Shown here piece after piece: positions 1 to 10,149 of a stretch of 21,085 nucleotides of DNA. Numbering within the stretch: position 1 is the first letter of the stretch; every line of letters begins with the position of its first letter. The position numbers and the translations under genes were made by a program. This stretch comes from Chara braunii (taxonomy: Eukaryota; Streptophyta; Charophyceae; Charales; Characeae), in assembly GCA_003427395.1 (NCBI GenBank), contig BFEA01000325.1, forward strand, positions 95,972 to 117,056, read 5' to 3'. The notes beneath the pieces are model-generated. The model worked only from the letters and a program-made list of their open reading frames with translations, was not told where the DNA came from and searched no databases.

Positions 1-260
1 CAAAAAACAATAAAAAATCGCCAAAGATGGCGGTGTCGAAAACATGCTCGCGCACTCACTAAATTTAATTCTCTTTTTTTTTTATTCTTTATTATTATTA
101 GTATTTATTTTCTGTATTTTATTTTTATTTCAAATTTGGTAAAGAATTCGGATGTAATGCTCAGGCAAATCTTGTTTAATTTATTTTTCTGCATAACATA
201 TCTGTTTTTCAGATCTTTTTTATTTTTTTTATTTATTTATTTATTTATTTATTTGGGTCC
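1..260. other. AT-rich sequence with (ATTT)n microsatellite
   Basis: T-rich, low-complexity DNA with no supportable gene. A perfect ATTT tetranucleotide run of about six units lies at roughly 230-254, directly before a GC-rich palindromic block. The open frame that crosses it consists mostly of simple sequence. Confidence 0.8.
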
Positions 261-332
261 GCGTTCGGTTCGAACGGCCGAACGCATCCCCAAGGGGTCC
301 CATACGTTCGGGCGTTCGGCCCATCCCGAACG
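261..332. repeat. GC-rich double palindrome (CGAACG/CGTTCG block)
   Basis: Two perfect inverted repeats lie side by side. GCGTTCGG at 261-268 pairs with CCGAACGC at 278-285, and CGTTCGGG at 305-312 pairs with CCCGAACG at 325-332. The block sits between an ATTT microsatellite and a TA-rich stretch (about 344-380) and is far richer in GC than its flanks. This would fit the end of a mobile element inserted in AT repeats, but I cannot identify a family. Confidence 0.7.
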
Positions 333-429
333 CTGGTTACCCTGTATATATATATTTAAATATTTTAATATATATAATTTAGGGATAATAGGGGTGTGGG
401 GCCTGTGGGGCAAGGCGCATTGCTCATTC

Positions 430-464
430 AACACACACACACACACACACATACACACACACAC

Positions 465-495
<31 letters not shown>
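430..495. repeat. (CA)n microsatellite, interrupted
   Basis: About 65 bp of CA dinucleotides interrupted by single AT, GC and AA steps. The interruptions suggest an old locus that no longer expands freely. Open frames on both strands here are artefacts of the repeat (Thr-His or Cys-Val alternation). Confidence 0.97.
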
Positions 496-499
496 TGCG

Positions 500-800
500 T
501 GCGTAGGTGGAGGGAATCGGGAGCATGAAGAGGGGACATCGTGGCGGTTGCCACATGGCAACCGTAGGGAGAACAAGGGATTTGAGAGGGCGGCAGGAAG
601 GACCTTGGGGGATCGGGAGTGAGATGATGACGAAGGAGGCTGGAGATGGAGGAGGGAAGAAGACGAAGTCAAAGAGGAGGATGAGAAGAAGAAGAAGAAG
701 AAGAAGAAAGGAGAATAATACGAAAAAGAAGAATAGAGAAAAATAATACAAAGAAGAAGGGGAAAAAAACGCAGGGCGGCAACCGCAAGGAGGAGCAAGG
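500..800. repeat. Purine-rich low-complexity tract with (GAA)n
   Basis: Strongly G/A-biased on the plus strand. A GAA/AGA trinucleotide run at about 683-708 is followed by A-rich sequence. The predicted peptides are Lys/Arg-rich on one strand and Phe/Leu/Ser-rich on the other, as expected from compositional skew. Long purine tracts of this kind can form triplex DNA; that is general knowledge, not something tested here. Confidence 0.8.
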
Positions 801-860
801 AGTCGAGAGCACGGGTAAGGGATGTTAGTAAGAAAGGGGAGTTGGAAGAGGGCGTTTTAC

Positions 861-889
861 CTCTCTCTCTCTCTCTGTATATATATATC
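861..889. repeat. (CT)n(TA)n compound microsatellite
   Basis: A CT run of about eight units passes into a TA run of about five units. It borders GC-rich sequence from about 890 to 1075, mirroring the arrangement at 261-380, where a GC block abuts TA repeats. Confidence 0.9.
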
Positions 890-1005
890 AGTGGAGACCC
901 CCCTGGTCGTTTTTCGTGCAACGGAGACCCCTTGAGGGCCCCAGCGGTCGAATGGGCCCCGTACTGGGCCAGTGCGGAATGTGTTCAGGAGGCTAAAATC
1001 CACGC

Positions 1006-1062
1006 TTGGCCGAGCATCTGAACATGTTCGGATGTTCGGTGGGGGCACCGAATGTGTTCGGT
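1006..1062. repeat. Second GTTCGG/CCGAAC palindromic block
   Basis: It contains the perfect palindrome GAACATGTTC and a hairpin TTCGGTG / CACCGAA with a GGGG loop at 1035-1052. GTTCGG occurs several times within 60 bp. The motif is shared with the block at 261-332, so the two may be related ends of one element spanning about 0.8 kb. No clean terminal inverted repeat joins them, so that is only a suggestion. Confidence 0.6.
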
Positions 1063-1089
1063 GTGCTACACAGGGAAAAAAAAAAAAAA

Positions 1090-1490
1090 TTTAGCTGATA
1101 TTTAGTTTTGTAAAAATTATGGGATGTTTTTTTCGCTAAAGGAAATGTTGCTGGAATTTTTTTAATTTAAATTTTGTTTTGAGAGAGTTCAAGTTTTGTC
1201 TTCAAGTCTATATCTCACTTAGTACATAAATTTGATAAACTTACTCCTCTCAAGGAGATGTTGCCCAATATTTTGTTAAATCATAAAGTTAGATAAAATT
1301 TGACTCTGTAAAGTCAAAAATCATTCTTTAATTTCATATCTAGCCGAGTACAAATTCTGAAAAGACACTTTCTCTAAAGGGAGTGAAGATGAAAGTTTTC
1401 TAGTTTTAAAAAGTTAGATTGTATTTTGGAAGGAAATTTTTGGCGATCCACCCTGTACATTGGAGATGCTGCCAAAATTTTCTCTAATCT
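1090..1490 (+). repeat. Degenerate tandem repeat, possibly LTR-derived
   Basis: A GGARATGYTGC-like core followed by a T-rich run recurs four times, at 1141, 1254, 1379 (most diverged) and 1462, with spacings of about 113, 125 and 83 bp. The middle copies also share a ATATCT...GAGTACA / AGTACA segment before the core. A TGGTATCA motif follows at 1492-1499. That motif is the start of the initiator-tRNA-Met primer-binding site of Ty1/copia elements, but here the match decays after eight bases. The region may be a decayed LTR; no coding remnant follows it. Confidence 0.4.
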
Positions 1491-1790
1491 CTGGTATCAT
1501 ATAGAGTTAAGTTTAGACTTAGTTATGTGAGAGATTGATAAGAGATAAAGGTTTATTCTCCATACACTTAAAGTTAGCTTTGCGAACTTACATGTTTTGT
1601 GTAACAGGCTCTCTATGGTCATTTCGATTCAAGATTTGACTAGTTGTAGTCGATCGTACGAAGATTGTATTCTGTTATCTTTTAATAATAGGTTGGTCAA
1701 CGATTCTACTTCAAACTCATTCTCGTGACTCAACCTCAGACCTTAGCCACTGTGGGTTGAATTGTTTCTTTGGGTTTCACCCGGACTTTT

Positions 1791-2585
1791 ATTAAACCAC
1801 CACTACCTCTGCCGACCTAAATTCATCTTTCTCGGCCTTACGGACCGGGTTCCTAGGGGGGGGGTGACTGGCAGCTGCAGTCAGATCTTGTCCAGGGATT
1901 TTCAAGCTCCAACTTTGGCGATTTTTTCCCGTCAGAAGAATCAAAGAAATACTCTGAAAATTTGATATCCTGTAGATTATATTGTGGTCTTTCTAGAAAA
2001 AATATCCAAAAAATAAAATAAAATTAGACCGTGAAACAAATGTCGCGCTGTTTGGTCGCAATTTCTATTTTTGTCACTCTACAACGTGTGGGCCAACGTA
2101 AAAAGTACCCCAACTTCGGCATTTTTTTGTGCTCAAGAGGATGACGCAACGACTCTGCAAATTTACAGGCCTATAGATTTAGTTGTGGAATTTGCACGAA
2201 AATTATTTAAAAAAAAAATAAAAATATTTGAAACCGTAAAATAAATGTCACGCCAATTCCTCCCATATTCTATTTTTATCGCTCTATCACATGTCGGCCA
2301 ACGGGAAAAGTACCCGGACTTCAGGGATTTTTCACGTCCAATACAATACTCTACAATTTTTTAAACTCAGACGGTCCGCAAATTTCGTCGTGATTTTTGT
2401 AGGAAAAATATTTTTAAGAAATTAAATATTCATTTCAATGCCGAAATAAATCGCAGGGGCGATTCAACGCATATTCTAATTTTGCCACTCCGCTAGTTCC
2501 CCCCACTGTGTTACCGGTAGGCCTCATGGATCTGTGCTACCGCTTCCCCCTAATTTAAGACGGTGGGGGTAGTGGTGGTTTAAAT
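1791..2585. mobile_element. Probable non-autonomous DNA transposon with ~30 bp TIRs
   Basis: The left terminus at 1791-1820 and the right terminus at 2556-2585 are inverted copies matching at roughly 24 of 30 positions; both contain TAAACCACCACTACC read inward. The roughly 795 bp element has no transposase-like coding sequence, and its core is filled by three diverged ~200 bp tandem repeats. Flanking bases are AT-rich and I see no unambiguous target-site duplication, so the superfamily cannot be assigned. An alternative is a fold-back element or a satellite fragment with fortuitous ends, but the exact 15 bp match within the termini makes chance unlikely. Confidence 0.62.
1912..2498 (+). repeat. 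~200 bp tandem repeat, about three diverged copies
   Basis: Units start at about 1912, 2113 and 2318, each opening with ACTT then C/T-rich sequence and GATTTTT- or CATTTTT-like runs. Each ends in a segment of the type CTATTTTTGTCACTCTAC...GGCCAACG followed by AAAAGTACCC; unit 3 is truncated before the final part. Internal landmarks such as ACCGTGAAACAAATGTCGCG / ACCGTAAAATAAATGTCACGC / GCCGAAATAAATCGC keep the same order in all three. Divergence is high, so the array is old. It lies wholly inside the inverted-repeat-bounded element. Confidence 0.75.
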
Positions 2586-3826
2586 GATCATTTAAAAATG
2601 ATTGAGTGTTTTCTTTGGAAGGTTTGACAAAGGTTGGGGCTTGTGTGAATAAGTCGAAGGGATGTGAACGTGGAGAGTGGTTGAGGTTGACCCCGTCTAG
2701 TTTGTGCTCTATCGATGTGAAATCTTTGATTATGTCTTGTGGTTCGAACTATGGGTTTGACTTGTCTGCGATCATTCGTATATCTGGAAGGAAGTCACAT
2801 TGTGTTTGTGAGAGTGATCTCCTCGTGTCCTATAACCCCGTTATACTTATACTTCGTGTATCTGGGCTGTGTACCTTAACCGTGCGTAAGAATGGAAGAG
2901 ATTTAAATCGAGAAAAAAAAAAAAATCCTCTCTTACTTCTACTTTTCATATTTTTATAGGTGGACAATGAGGTCGGTGGCGGCTGTCAAAGTCAAACCCC
3001 TTTACCTGTTTCCAAGACTCCGAAGATGGGATCTCGTTCCCACGTTCAGAGGCGTTTGGTCACCACCGTGACAAAGGGCGAAGTCCACCTACCACCCCTC
3101 TCAGCAGTGTGCAGAAGACGGTAGGTATCGCAATTGCACTTGCGGTTGTCCAACATCAAGAGATTAACCTCTCAAGACGCGTGTCAACTGACACTTGAGT
3201 GTTGAAGGCGATCCTCAAAATTATTGAGGTCTGTGTAGTCATGGGTAGTGCATAGCACACCATTATTATGGCTGCTTGCGTATTTATGCATGACTAGTCG
3301 ATATGAGAAGTTGTACGTCGTTGCAATATCATGCCACTAGTCTGCATTGGGTCTAGGGGCAGACACTTTGGTCCTAAGCCAGACTACTGAAAATTTGTCT
3401 TCCAACCCCAAAAGCAGGGCAACACAGGGTTGCATCTTTCATATCAAAAAGTACAGGGCATTGGGAAGCGCATTCTATACTTGAGTGATCTGGCGGTCAC
3501 ATTGTTGGATTACTACACCATTATATAGCTATGGCACTAGCCAAAAAGTGCATATGTGAATAGTGATATCCTGATGCAAATGTGTACAAACTGTTGTTCA
3601 ACATGAAACAATGTCACCCACCAATCTTAGTGTCAAAAAACATGGAATTGAAAATGTTTTTCGATAAGGAAAATGACTAACAAAGTGTGTGTATCGGCTT
3701 ATGTATGTTTGTGGGGTTATGTTTGTGCGAACGTGCATGTATAAGAGAGGAAAACCGACTTCCGACTTATGTTTTTTATGCACGTTATTACAGACCGTGA
3801 GATTGTAACAGGAGGGACATACGTAA
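2586..3826. other. Anonymous sequence, no supportable gene
   Basis: A plus-strand open frame at 2606-2959 (about 117 codons) ends in an A-tract and a poly-leucine stretch and matches no family I know. Small inverted repeats are present: TAGGTGGAC (about 2957) with GTCCACCTA (about 3084); GTGTCA-AC-TGACAC near 3181; and CCTCAA-5 nt-TTGAGG near 3213. I can assign no function. Confidence 0.6.
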
Positions 3827-4627
3827 ATAAGGAGGCAAAAGATCGAAAGCTTTGATAGGGTGGCATGCCTAACAAATGCAATCTTTTTCGGGGGCGAGGG
3901 AAGAGTCAGATTGTTCAGATCCATTGCGAAAACATTTGTTCACTCAGCAACGAGGGACGCAACATTCTACCCTTTAGAGGATAAGTTTTTCAATTTATTG
4001 CGGGTTGGCGGCAAACTTATTTGGAAGAGATGTCAAGGAAGGATTCAGGAAGTATTTAAAAGAGAATGATGTATAGTGTGTGTTTGTAGAGAGCAACCGA
4101 ATGATAACAACGGTCCGTGGCGAGTTGCTTGGCAGTTGAAATACTGGTTTAGGGAGGAGAAAGACTCCCCGCTAGTGCGTTGCATGCAGTCCGATCACAA
4201 CATGACCGCGCGAAACGAACTTCGCGTCCAAATGAGCACGGACAAGACAAAGAGAAGGAATGACGACCGATCATAGGGAGCACCAACTTTCAAGAGGGCA
4301 GTCACAAAGGTGTTTCAAATAAAAAGGGACCGCAAAAATCATGGCGTCACCTTGCAACAACTAACGTTTGCAGAACTCGTGATTCGCACTGAAATAGAAC
4401 AGACAAAGAAGATAAGCAAGGCGTCATATCAGTTGTTGGAAATGACGTCTATAAAAAAATACGTAGTAAACACAGCACGGAATCAGGACACGGTCATAAT
4501 TTTTTGCATTTTCAAGTACGATCAGGATACACGTGTGGCGGACGTGGCAGCACAACACTTCCGTGTTGGGAAAAAAAAAAAAAGATATGTGCATTCGACG
4601 AGACGAGCAAAACAAAACATGACTTAG
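3827..4627 (+). other. Stop-depleted reading frame, possible decayed coding remnant
   Basis: One plus-strand frame stays open from 3827 to 4627 apart from two internal stops, TGA at 4067-4069 and TAG at 4274-4276, before ending at TAG 4625-4627. By base composition about a dozen or more stops would be expected over 266 codons. The conceptual peptide is basic and of mixed composition, not low complexity except for a lysine run at about 4571-4583. I recognise no domain, catalytic motif or zinc knuckle, and no good start codon. It could be the relic of a transposon or host gene, or chance. Confidence 0.22.
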
Positions 4628-6820
4628 AATTCAGAATCATAACCTCACGGATACTACCGCACGGTTTTTGTGCAGGCCCTTGAAAGGAGGACAGTAACAC
4701 TTATGTTATTTCGACAGAGGCGACAAGAATGAAGATGTGGTGGGACAACGTGTTTGTGATCTATGTCACAACAAGATGAGCATTAAGCGAGAGAGGGCGA
4801 CACAGAGATAAAGAGAGAGAGCGACACAGAAGTAGAGAGAAAAAGGGGACTTTGAAGCGTGGAAAGGACGTACGGAAAGAAATCATAATTTTTTTTAAAT
4901 AATAATAAAAGTTTACGGTAGGGGAAGTATAGCATAGTCTCGCGCAAAGAAAATGACTTAGTGCGAGCGGGGACAAAGAGTTTGGTATTGGGTGCCACAT
5001 TCTTACTGCAGTGGTGCCTTAACGTGATTAAATGACCCTCGCTATAGAACCGTATAACAAGAAGTGGCCATAACATGACCTAGAGAAAGAGAGACGGGGA
5101 GAGAATAAGCGATTGCAAAAAAATGGGAGACCATGATACTCTATTTATTTAGCATTTTAACATCAACTTTAATTATCATTTATGGACCTACACGTACTTA
5201 TTTGTTTGTGTATTTAACATGCACTTAGCTTCCATTCCCACATATTTTCATGGTCACAACGAGCGTGTATACATGATGTCCACTTAAAAAATGTTCACGA
5301 GAATGTTAGTGTGTTATCATTATGTTTTTTTTTTTTTTCACAAACCGTATATTTTCAAAGTCATATCATTTCAATCCAAGTGTGTATTAATGGTCATTCA
5401 TCAAGGTGTGCGCTCACATATAAAAACAATCAATCCTCCGACAAGAACGTAATCTCATCCTCGTTTCTTCTGGTGAGATATTGAAGCACAAAATTGTCGT
5501 TATGAACAAGGGTGCCTTCTTTTTTTTTACCGCCCCATCCAACATGGACTCACAATGGATCACTCATAGCGAGGCAATGCTCAACAACATTCATAACATA
5601 TGTATATGAGTCCTAAATTATAAACATACCACAGAAAAATGTGAACCATGACCCTCTGTTCTCCTCAAAGCATGGCAATACAGGTACGTGCAAAAACAAA
5701 CAATCTGTGGTGAACACAAACATACACATGAAAGTATGTGGCAGTGATGAAAAAGGACATTATATTTTTAACACGAACAGGCTTGAAACTTTGCCCTAGT
5801 ATAAGTTATTATACATAATACAACTGCATTTGAAATTTTCTGTACTAAACTTATCCAGAATGAACATTGTCACGGATGCAAGGTATATACAAAACCCCAA
5901 GTGACACGCTCCATTGCATGCCTCAATGCTCTCCTATGTGGATCATCGCACGTACGCAACAAGATTGATTTGGTGGTCAGCCCACCAGGTATCCACTATA
6001 ATTTTATCAGCGATCAATCATCTTTCTATCACGACTTCATCAAAGTGTCATTACATGTTCATCACGATTCCAACATAATCTCCAACACGAAGTTTTCTGC
6101 TTTACTGTTGATCAACATAGTATCAACAAATTATCAACAGTTTATAAACTCAAAGTTCAACAATTTAACATGTGACTCCATATAGATTATATAACTCCTA
6201 AACATTGATTTTCATTAATTCCTATATAAAATGGGGTATATGTCAGGTTAAACAGTTGACAAATAGTTTGTGAACAACTTAAAGGCGGGAGGTCCCACGA
6301 TAAAAAATAAAAAAATAAAAACGACGACAATTTTTTTTATTAATGAGGGACGTTGCTAGATCGACAAGGTGCAAACGGCCAATAACTGTGTCCGTTAATA
6401 GCAATGCTTGGAAGAGTAAAGGTGATCTTCAAATAAAAGGACATAAGGCCGAAAAAAAAAGACGTGATGAGAAAAAAATAATATAATAGAGACAAGTATT
6501 TGGTATATGCCACAACATGGGTAACTTCGTTAAGCACATTGATTTTCATCGGGGGGGATACTTCCTAATTGCATGTCCTAATGTAGAACTTAGACCAACA
6601 TAGGTTCAGAGTAGAGGTGAGATAGGCCTTGAGAGTCATTCAAGGAAGGCAAACAATTAAACACATTGTTTATGGAAAAGACTTACATTAACATTTGAGT
6701 TTACTACATAACTCTTATTTGGTCAGGATCTCGATGCATTATAATTTATGACCGTCTGGTCTTAAATGTAGTATTGTAATTTGTTTTTATTGTTTATCAC
6801 TTACTTTTTTTTTCTTTACA
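4628..6820. other. Anonymous AT-rich sequence
   Basis: I see no gene, RNA or clear mobile element. A purine-rich AGAGAG-type stretch lies at about 4790-4850 and short T-tracts at about 5326-5338 and 5519-5528. A TATA-like CTATATAAAATGG at about 6223-6235 has no recognisable transcript downstream. The short open frames (for example 5901-6185, plus) lack recognisable features. Confidence 0.6.
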
Positions 6821-6821
6821 C

Positions 6822-6890
6822 CACTAACGACAGCAACAATCGACTGCAACTCCCTTTAGCGGGATGTTGCTATTGACAGCGATTGTTCAC
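6822..6890. repeat. Imperfect fold-back
   Basis: AACAATCG...CTG...CAACTCCC on the left is mirrored by GGGATGTTG...CAGCGATTGTT on the right, giving an imperfect hairpin of about 60 nt. It stands alone, and the sequence from 6890 to about 7640 holds nothing else I can identify. Confidence 0.45.
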
Positions 6891-7657
6891 CAATTGATAA
6901 GTCAAACAAGATTTAGTAGTAGGTAAAAATAGAGGAATAACAAATTCAACAAGCAGCTTGCCTACGAGCGACTGTTGTAGGTGTTCTTATTACACGTATT
7001 GATGCTGACTACGTTATTAGTCTTTCGTTGTTCTCTATAGTTATCTGTGGAACTGCAGCCCAAGTTAAAACAACTCAAGTTCCCTATCATCTAACCATGT
7101 TTGTTTTTCCTACAAGTCGTGAGCCATGGTTAACTACAACATAAACGGAAGAAGTGATGTCTTTAGGAAAGGGTCTAAAGAACTAAGATGAAACATGATT
7201 GGTCAAACAGTTGCAAAGAGTCTTGTTTGCATAGCCCTTGAAAGATGGAATAGGATCTCATGAGCTGCCATAACCGCAGCGACTAAGCAAAAAATAAAAG
7301 AGGATGTTGATCATCCTTTATAATATGGCAACAAAAATCATCGAGTAAGTTCACTATTATTATTATCATTCATGTTATTGTTATTTTACTGATTACTGCT
7401 ATTTGTTAAGAATAGGGTCAAAAATAGCAAAATTGAGACATTGGAGGAGAGAGAGTTGACATCAGCTTAAAATTATGCCTACCTTCTTCATTCTTCTCAG
7501 TTCTTCCCTTATAAAGTCCTCTTCCAAAAATAACTTTGTGACTAAGATGGTACGATTGTGTCATTTTCTTTGAAAGCATTCTTGTTTTGTTTGCTTGAGC
7601 CCCATGATGGGTTGATTGGCCTTGGTCAAGACCTATAAAAACATAGAGCGATTGCAA

Positions 7658-7800
7658 GAGCTCTGATATAGTTCAGACGTAACTTTTGAGGCAGCGAACT
7701 CACAAGTACGCATTCTATTTTCATTATCTCATATACCTCTACAACTACGCCCCTCTATTTATTGTTTGAGCATAAGTCTGTATACAATATTTTTGGGTTT
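7658..7800 (-). mobile_element. Candidate copia-type LTR end with primer-binding site
   Basis: On the minus strand TATCAGAGCTC lies at 7658-7668. It resembles the TGGTATCAGAGC primer-binding site complementary to the 3' end of initiator tRNA-Met used by plant Ty1/copia elements, with the leading TGG changed. Upstream on that strand is a TATA-like AATAAATAGAGGG (plus 7751-7763) and T/A-rich sequence, like the transcribed end of plant copia LTRs. No second LTR, gag or polymerase is seen; a minus-strand frame following the motif (7418-7657) is not recognisable as gag. I read it as a decayed fragment. Short-motif coincidence remains possible. Confidence 0.3.
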
Positions 7801-7959
7801 TTTCATGAGTAAATAATTAATAAAGAGGAATGAAACTATATACTTGTATCAAAAGTTTGCATGAAAGAAGAAAATTTTGATAAGAACCTAAAGAATCAAA
7901 GACTAAGGAACAACTAAGGACCTAGGTCGTTCCGCAGAATTGAGTGAAGGTTGTTTGGT

Positions 7960-8390
7960 CAGAACGAGCAGTAGAATAGAGAGTTAATGAAAAATCGTTT
8001 TACTGCTTTGGTGACTAAGAAGTTTGTCTGGTTTTGATCAGGCATTAGGATAGAGACTCAAGAATAAGTCGTTTTATTGCCTGGAGTGGATGCGATTTTG
8101 TCTGGTATGAGTCAAGTAGTGGAATAGACACTCTAGGGAGAAGTCGTTTCACTGCCTGACAGAATGCGGATTCTCTAGAGTGAATGTGAATTGACTGGCT
8201 TAAGTTAAACAGTATGATAGAGACTCAAGCATGAGTTGTTTTACTGTTTGGCGGAATGTGAATTACCAGGTTTGAGTCAAGCAATAGGATAAAGACTCGA
8301 GAATGAGTTGTTTCACTTCTTGGGTAAGTGAGGTTTCAATCGACTTAGACAAGTAGTAGAAGAGATACTCGTGGTTTTGTGCATTTAAAT
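7960..8390 (+). repeat. Stem-loop array, type A (about six units)
   Basis: Imperfect hairpins lie at 7967-8007, 8039-8083, 8113-8158, 8207-8249 and 8278-8322, with a decayed one at about 8349-8382. Spacing is about 71-94 bp. Each has a basal helix (AGCAGTA/TACTGCT, CAGGCA-TA/TATTGCCTG, AAACAGTA/TACTGTTT and so on) and, in most, an apical ACTC-n6-GAGT-like helix. The basal helix sequence differs from unit to unit while complementarity is largely kept. The spacers share AATGTGAATT- and GGTTTGAGTCAA-like phrases, so the units are homologous tandem copies. No coding capacity. Confidence 0.8.
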
Positions 8391-8394
8391 TGGA

Positions 8395-9640
8395 ATGATA
8401 TTGACAGAGCGATTGCATAGAGCATCAAGGAGGATCCGTTCAAGCGTTTGATGTGTGTTGATTCAGTTGATTTAATTGATTACAGAGAATGATATTGATA
8501 AAGCGATCGAATAGAAGATCAAGGATGATTTGTTCAATCACTTGATGTGTACTAGTTCGACTGATTCGACTTACTAGGTGAAATAGTATTGATAAAGTGA
8601 TTGGATAGAGGATCGAGGATGATCCGTACAATCACTTGATGAGTACTAATTTAATTGGTTTGAATGGTTGAGTTCAAGTAGTATTGATGAAGTGATTGGA
8701 TAGAGGATCGAGGATGATCCGTTAAATCACTTGATGAATACTAATTCGACTCATTTGACCAACTGATTGAAGTGACATTGATAAAACGATTGGATAGAGA
8801 ATCAAGGATAATTTATTCAATTGCTTTATATATATTAATTCGTTTGATTTGATTGTTTGAATCGGAGTGATATATAGTTGAAACAATTGGATAGAGGATC
8901 AAGGAGCACCCGTTCAATCGTTTGATGTGCAATAATTCGATAGGATTGACCGTTGATTGAAATGGTATTGTTGAAACGGTTGGATAGAGGATTAAGGAGC
9001 ATCCGTTCAATCACTTTGTGTGTAATAATATGATTGATTTGATTATTGATTGGAATAATATTAATAAAGTGGTTGGATAAAGGATCAAATAGGATCCGTT
9101 CAATCGCTCAGTGTGTATCGACTCGATTGATTTAACTGCCTAGATTGAAGTGGTATTGACGAAGTGATTGGATAGAGGATCGAGGATGATCCGTTTAATC
9201 ACTCGATGCGTACTAAGTCAACTGCTTTGACTGACATATTGAAATGATATTGGTAAGATATTGATTCGTATTAAGTCAACTAATTTGACTGACGGATTGA
9301 AATGATATTGGTAAGTAATTGAATAGATGATCGAGGATGTCCGTTTAATCATTTGATATATACTAACTCGACTGATTTGACTGACTGATTGAAATTGCAT
9401 TGAGGAAGTGATTCGATAGAGGATCGAAGATGATCCATTCTATCACTAAGTGTGTAACGATTTGAGTGATTTGACTAACTTATTGGAATAGTATTGCAGA
9501 TGAAGTTGCATAAAGGATCAAAAACGATTTGTTCAATTACTTGGTGTGTCTCACTTGAAGTATTGACCGAATGATATTACTAAGACGGTGAAATAGAGAC
9601 TCGAGGATGACTCGTTTCACTATCAAAGGCAGAAAGACAT
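8395..9640 (+). repeat. ~94 bp tandem stem-loop array, type B (about 14 units)
   Basis: Units begin with an ATTGAYRAAG-like phrase at about 8402, 8490, 8588, 8683, 8777, 8876, 8966, 9059, 9154, 9249 (deleted to about 58 bp), 9307, 9399, 9493 and 9576. The clearest hairpin, 8595-8637, has basal AAGTGATTG/CAATCACTT and apical GGATC (8610-8614) pairing with GATCC (8621-8625) around a GAGGAT loop. Other units carry AAACGATTG or AAGTGGTTG on the left with partly matching right arms. The last unit reverts to the type A form, with GAGACTC and TTTCACT. Open frames here are by-products of the repeat. Confidence 0.9.
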
Positions 9641-10140
9641 TCTTTTATAATCAATTGCTTGTCCGTTTTTTTATAGAAATACTTAAGGAAAAACAATTAA
9701 AAAAAGAAGTGATGGGTTCGGATTTAAGGACCTTAGGCCACGGAAAGCATAAAGGGATAATTCAAGGGAAATAATTCGTAAGAACCAAGAAAATATAAAA
9801 GGAAAGAACTTGATCATACGATCAAATTTCATTACCATTGAACGAACGGGGTCGAGGTATTTCGCAACTCGACATAAATAGAGGAGACAACAAGCGTAGC
9901 TTACAAACAAATAAAGCAGGAAGCAAGACCGAAAAGGCGGGGGGGCGGAAATCGTTATGGATACTAGCATCATGAGTAAATAAAAGTACCGAAATACGTT
10001 CAGAAATATTAAGGCAAAACAACTCTTAGATAGTTTTTCTTTATGAAAAAATGATTAAGCCCTAAGAGGTAAGAGAAACTTTAGTAGAAAGAAACTTGAG
10101 AGAAGAGAAAGGGGGTGTTGAAACTTGATGGTCTGTGTGT
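9641..10140. other. Anonymous sequence with a TATA-like motif
   Basis: No gene recognised. ACATAAATAGAGG at about 9872-9884 resembles a plant pol II or LTR core promoter. It lies on the plus strand, opposite in orientation to the LTR-like fragment at 7658-7800. No primer-binding site or long frame follows. Confidence 0.5.
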
Positions 10141-10149
10141 GTGGAGGTT

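Noticed and set aside
136-921. Open frames on both strands around the CA and GAA repeats
   Set aside because: They consist mainly of translated microsatellite (Thr-His, Cys-Val, Lys/Arg runs) with no recognisable domain and conflicting strands.
2606-2959. 117-codon plus-strand frame
   Set aside because: Ends in simple sequence, has no domain or splice context I can support, and lies next to a decayed transposon.
8683-8720. Hammerhead ribozyme core (TGATGA-like words)
   Set aside because: No CTGATGA with a matching GAAA at the required distance in any unit I checked.
7960-9640. CRISPR array
   Set aside because: Units are homologous throughout, with no constant repeat alternating with unique spacers of fixed length, and the context is eukaryotic.
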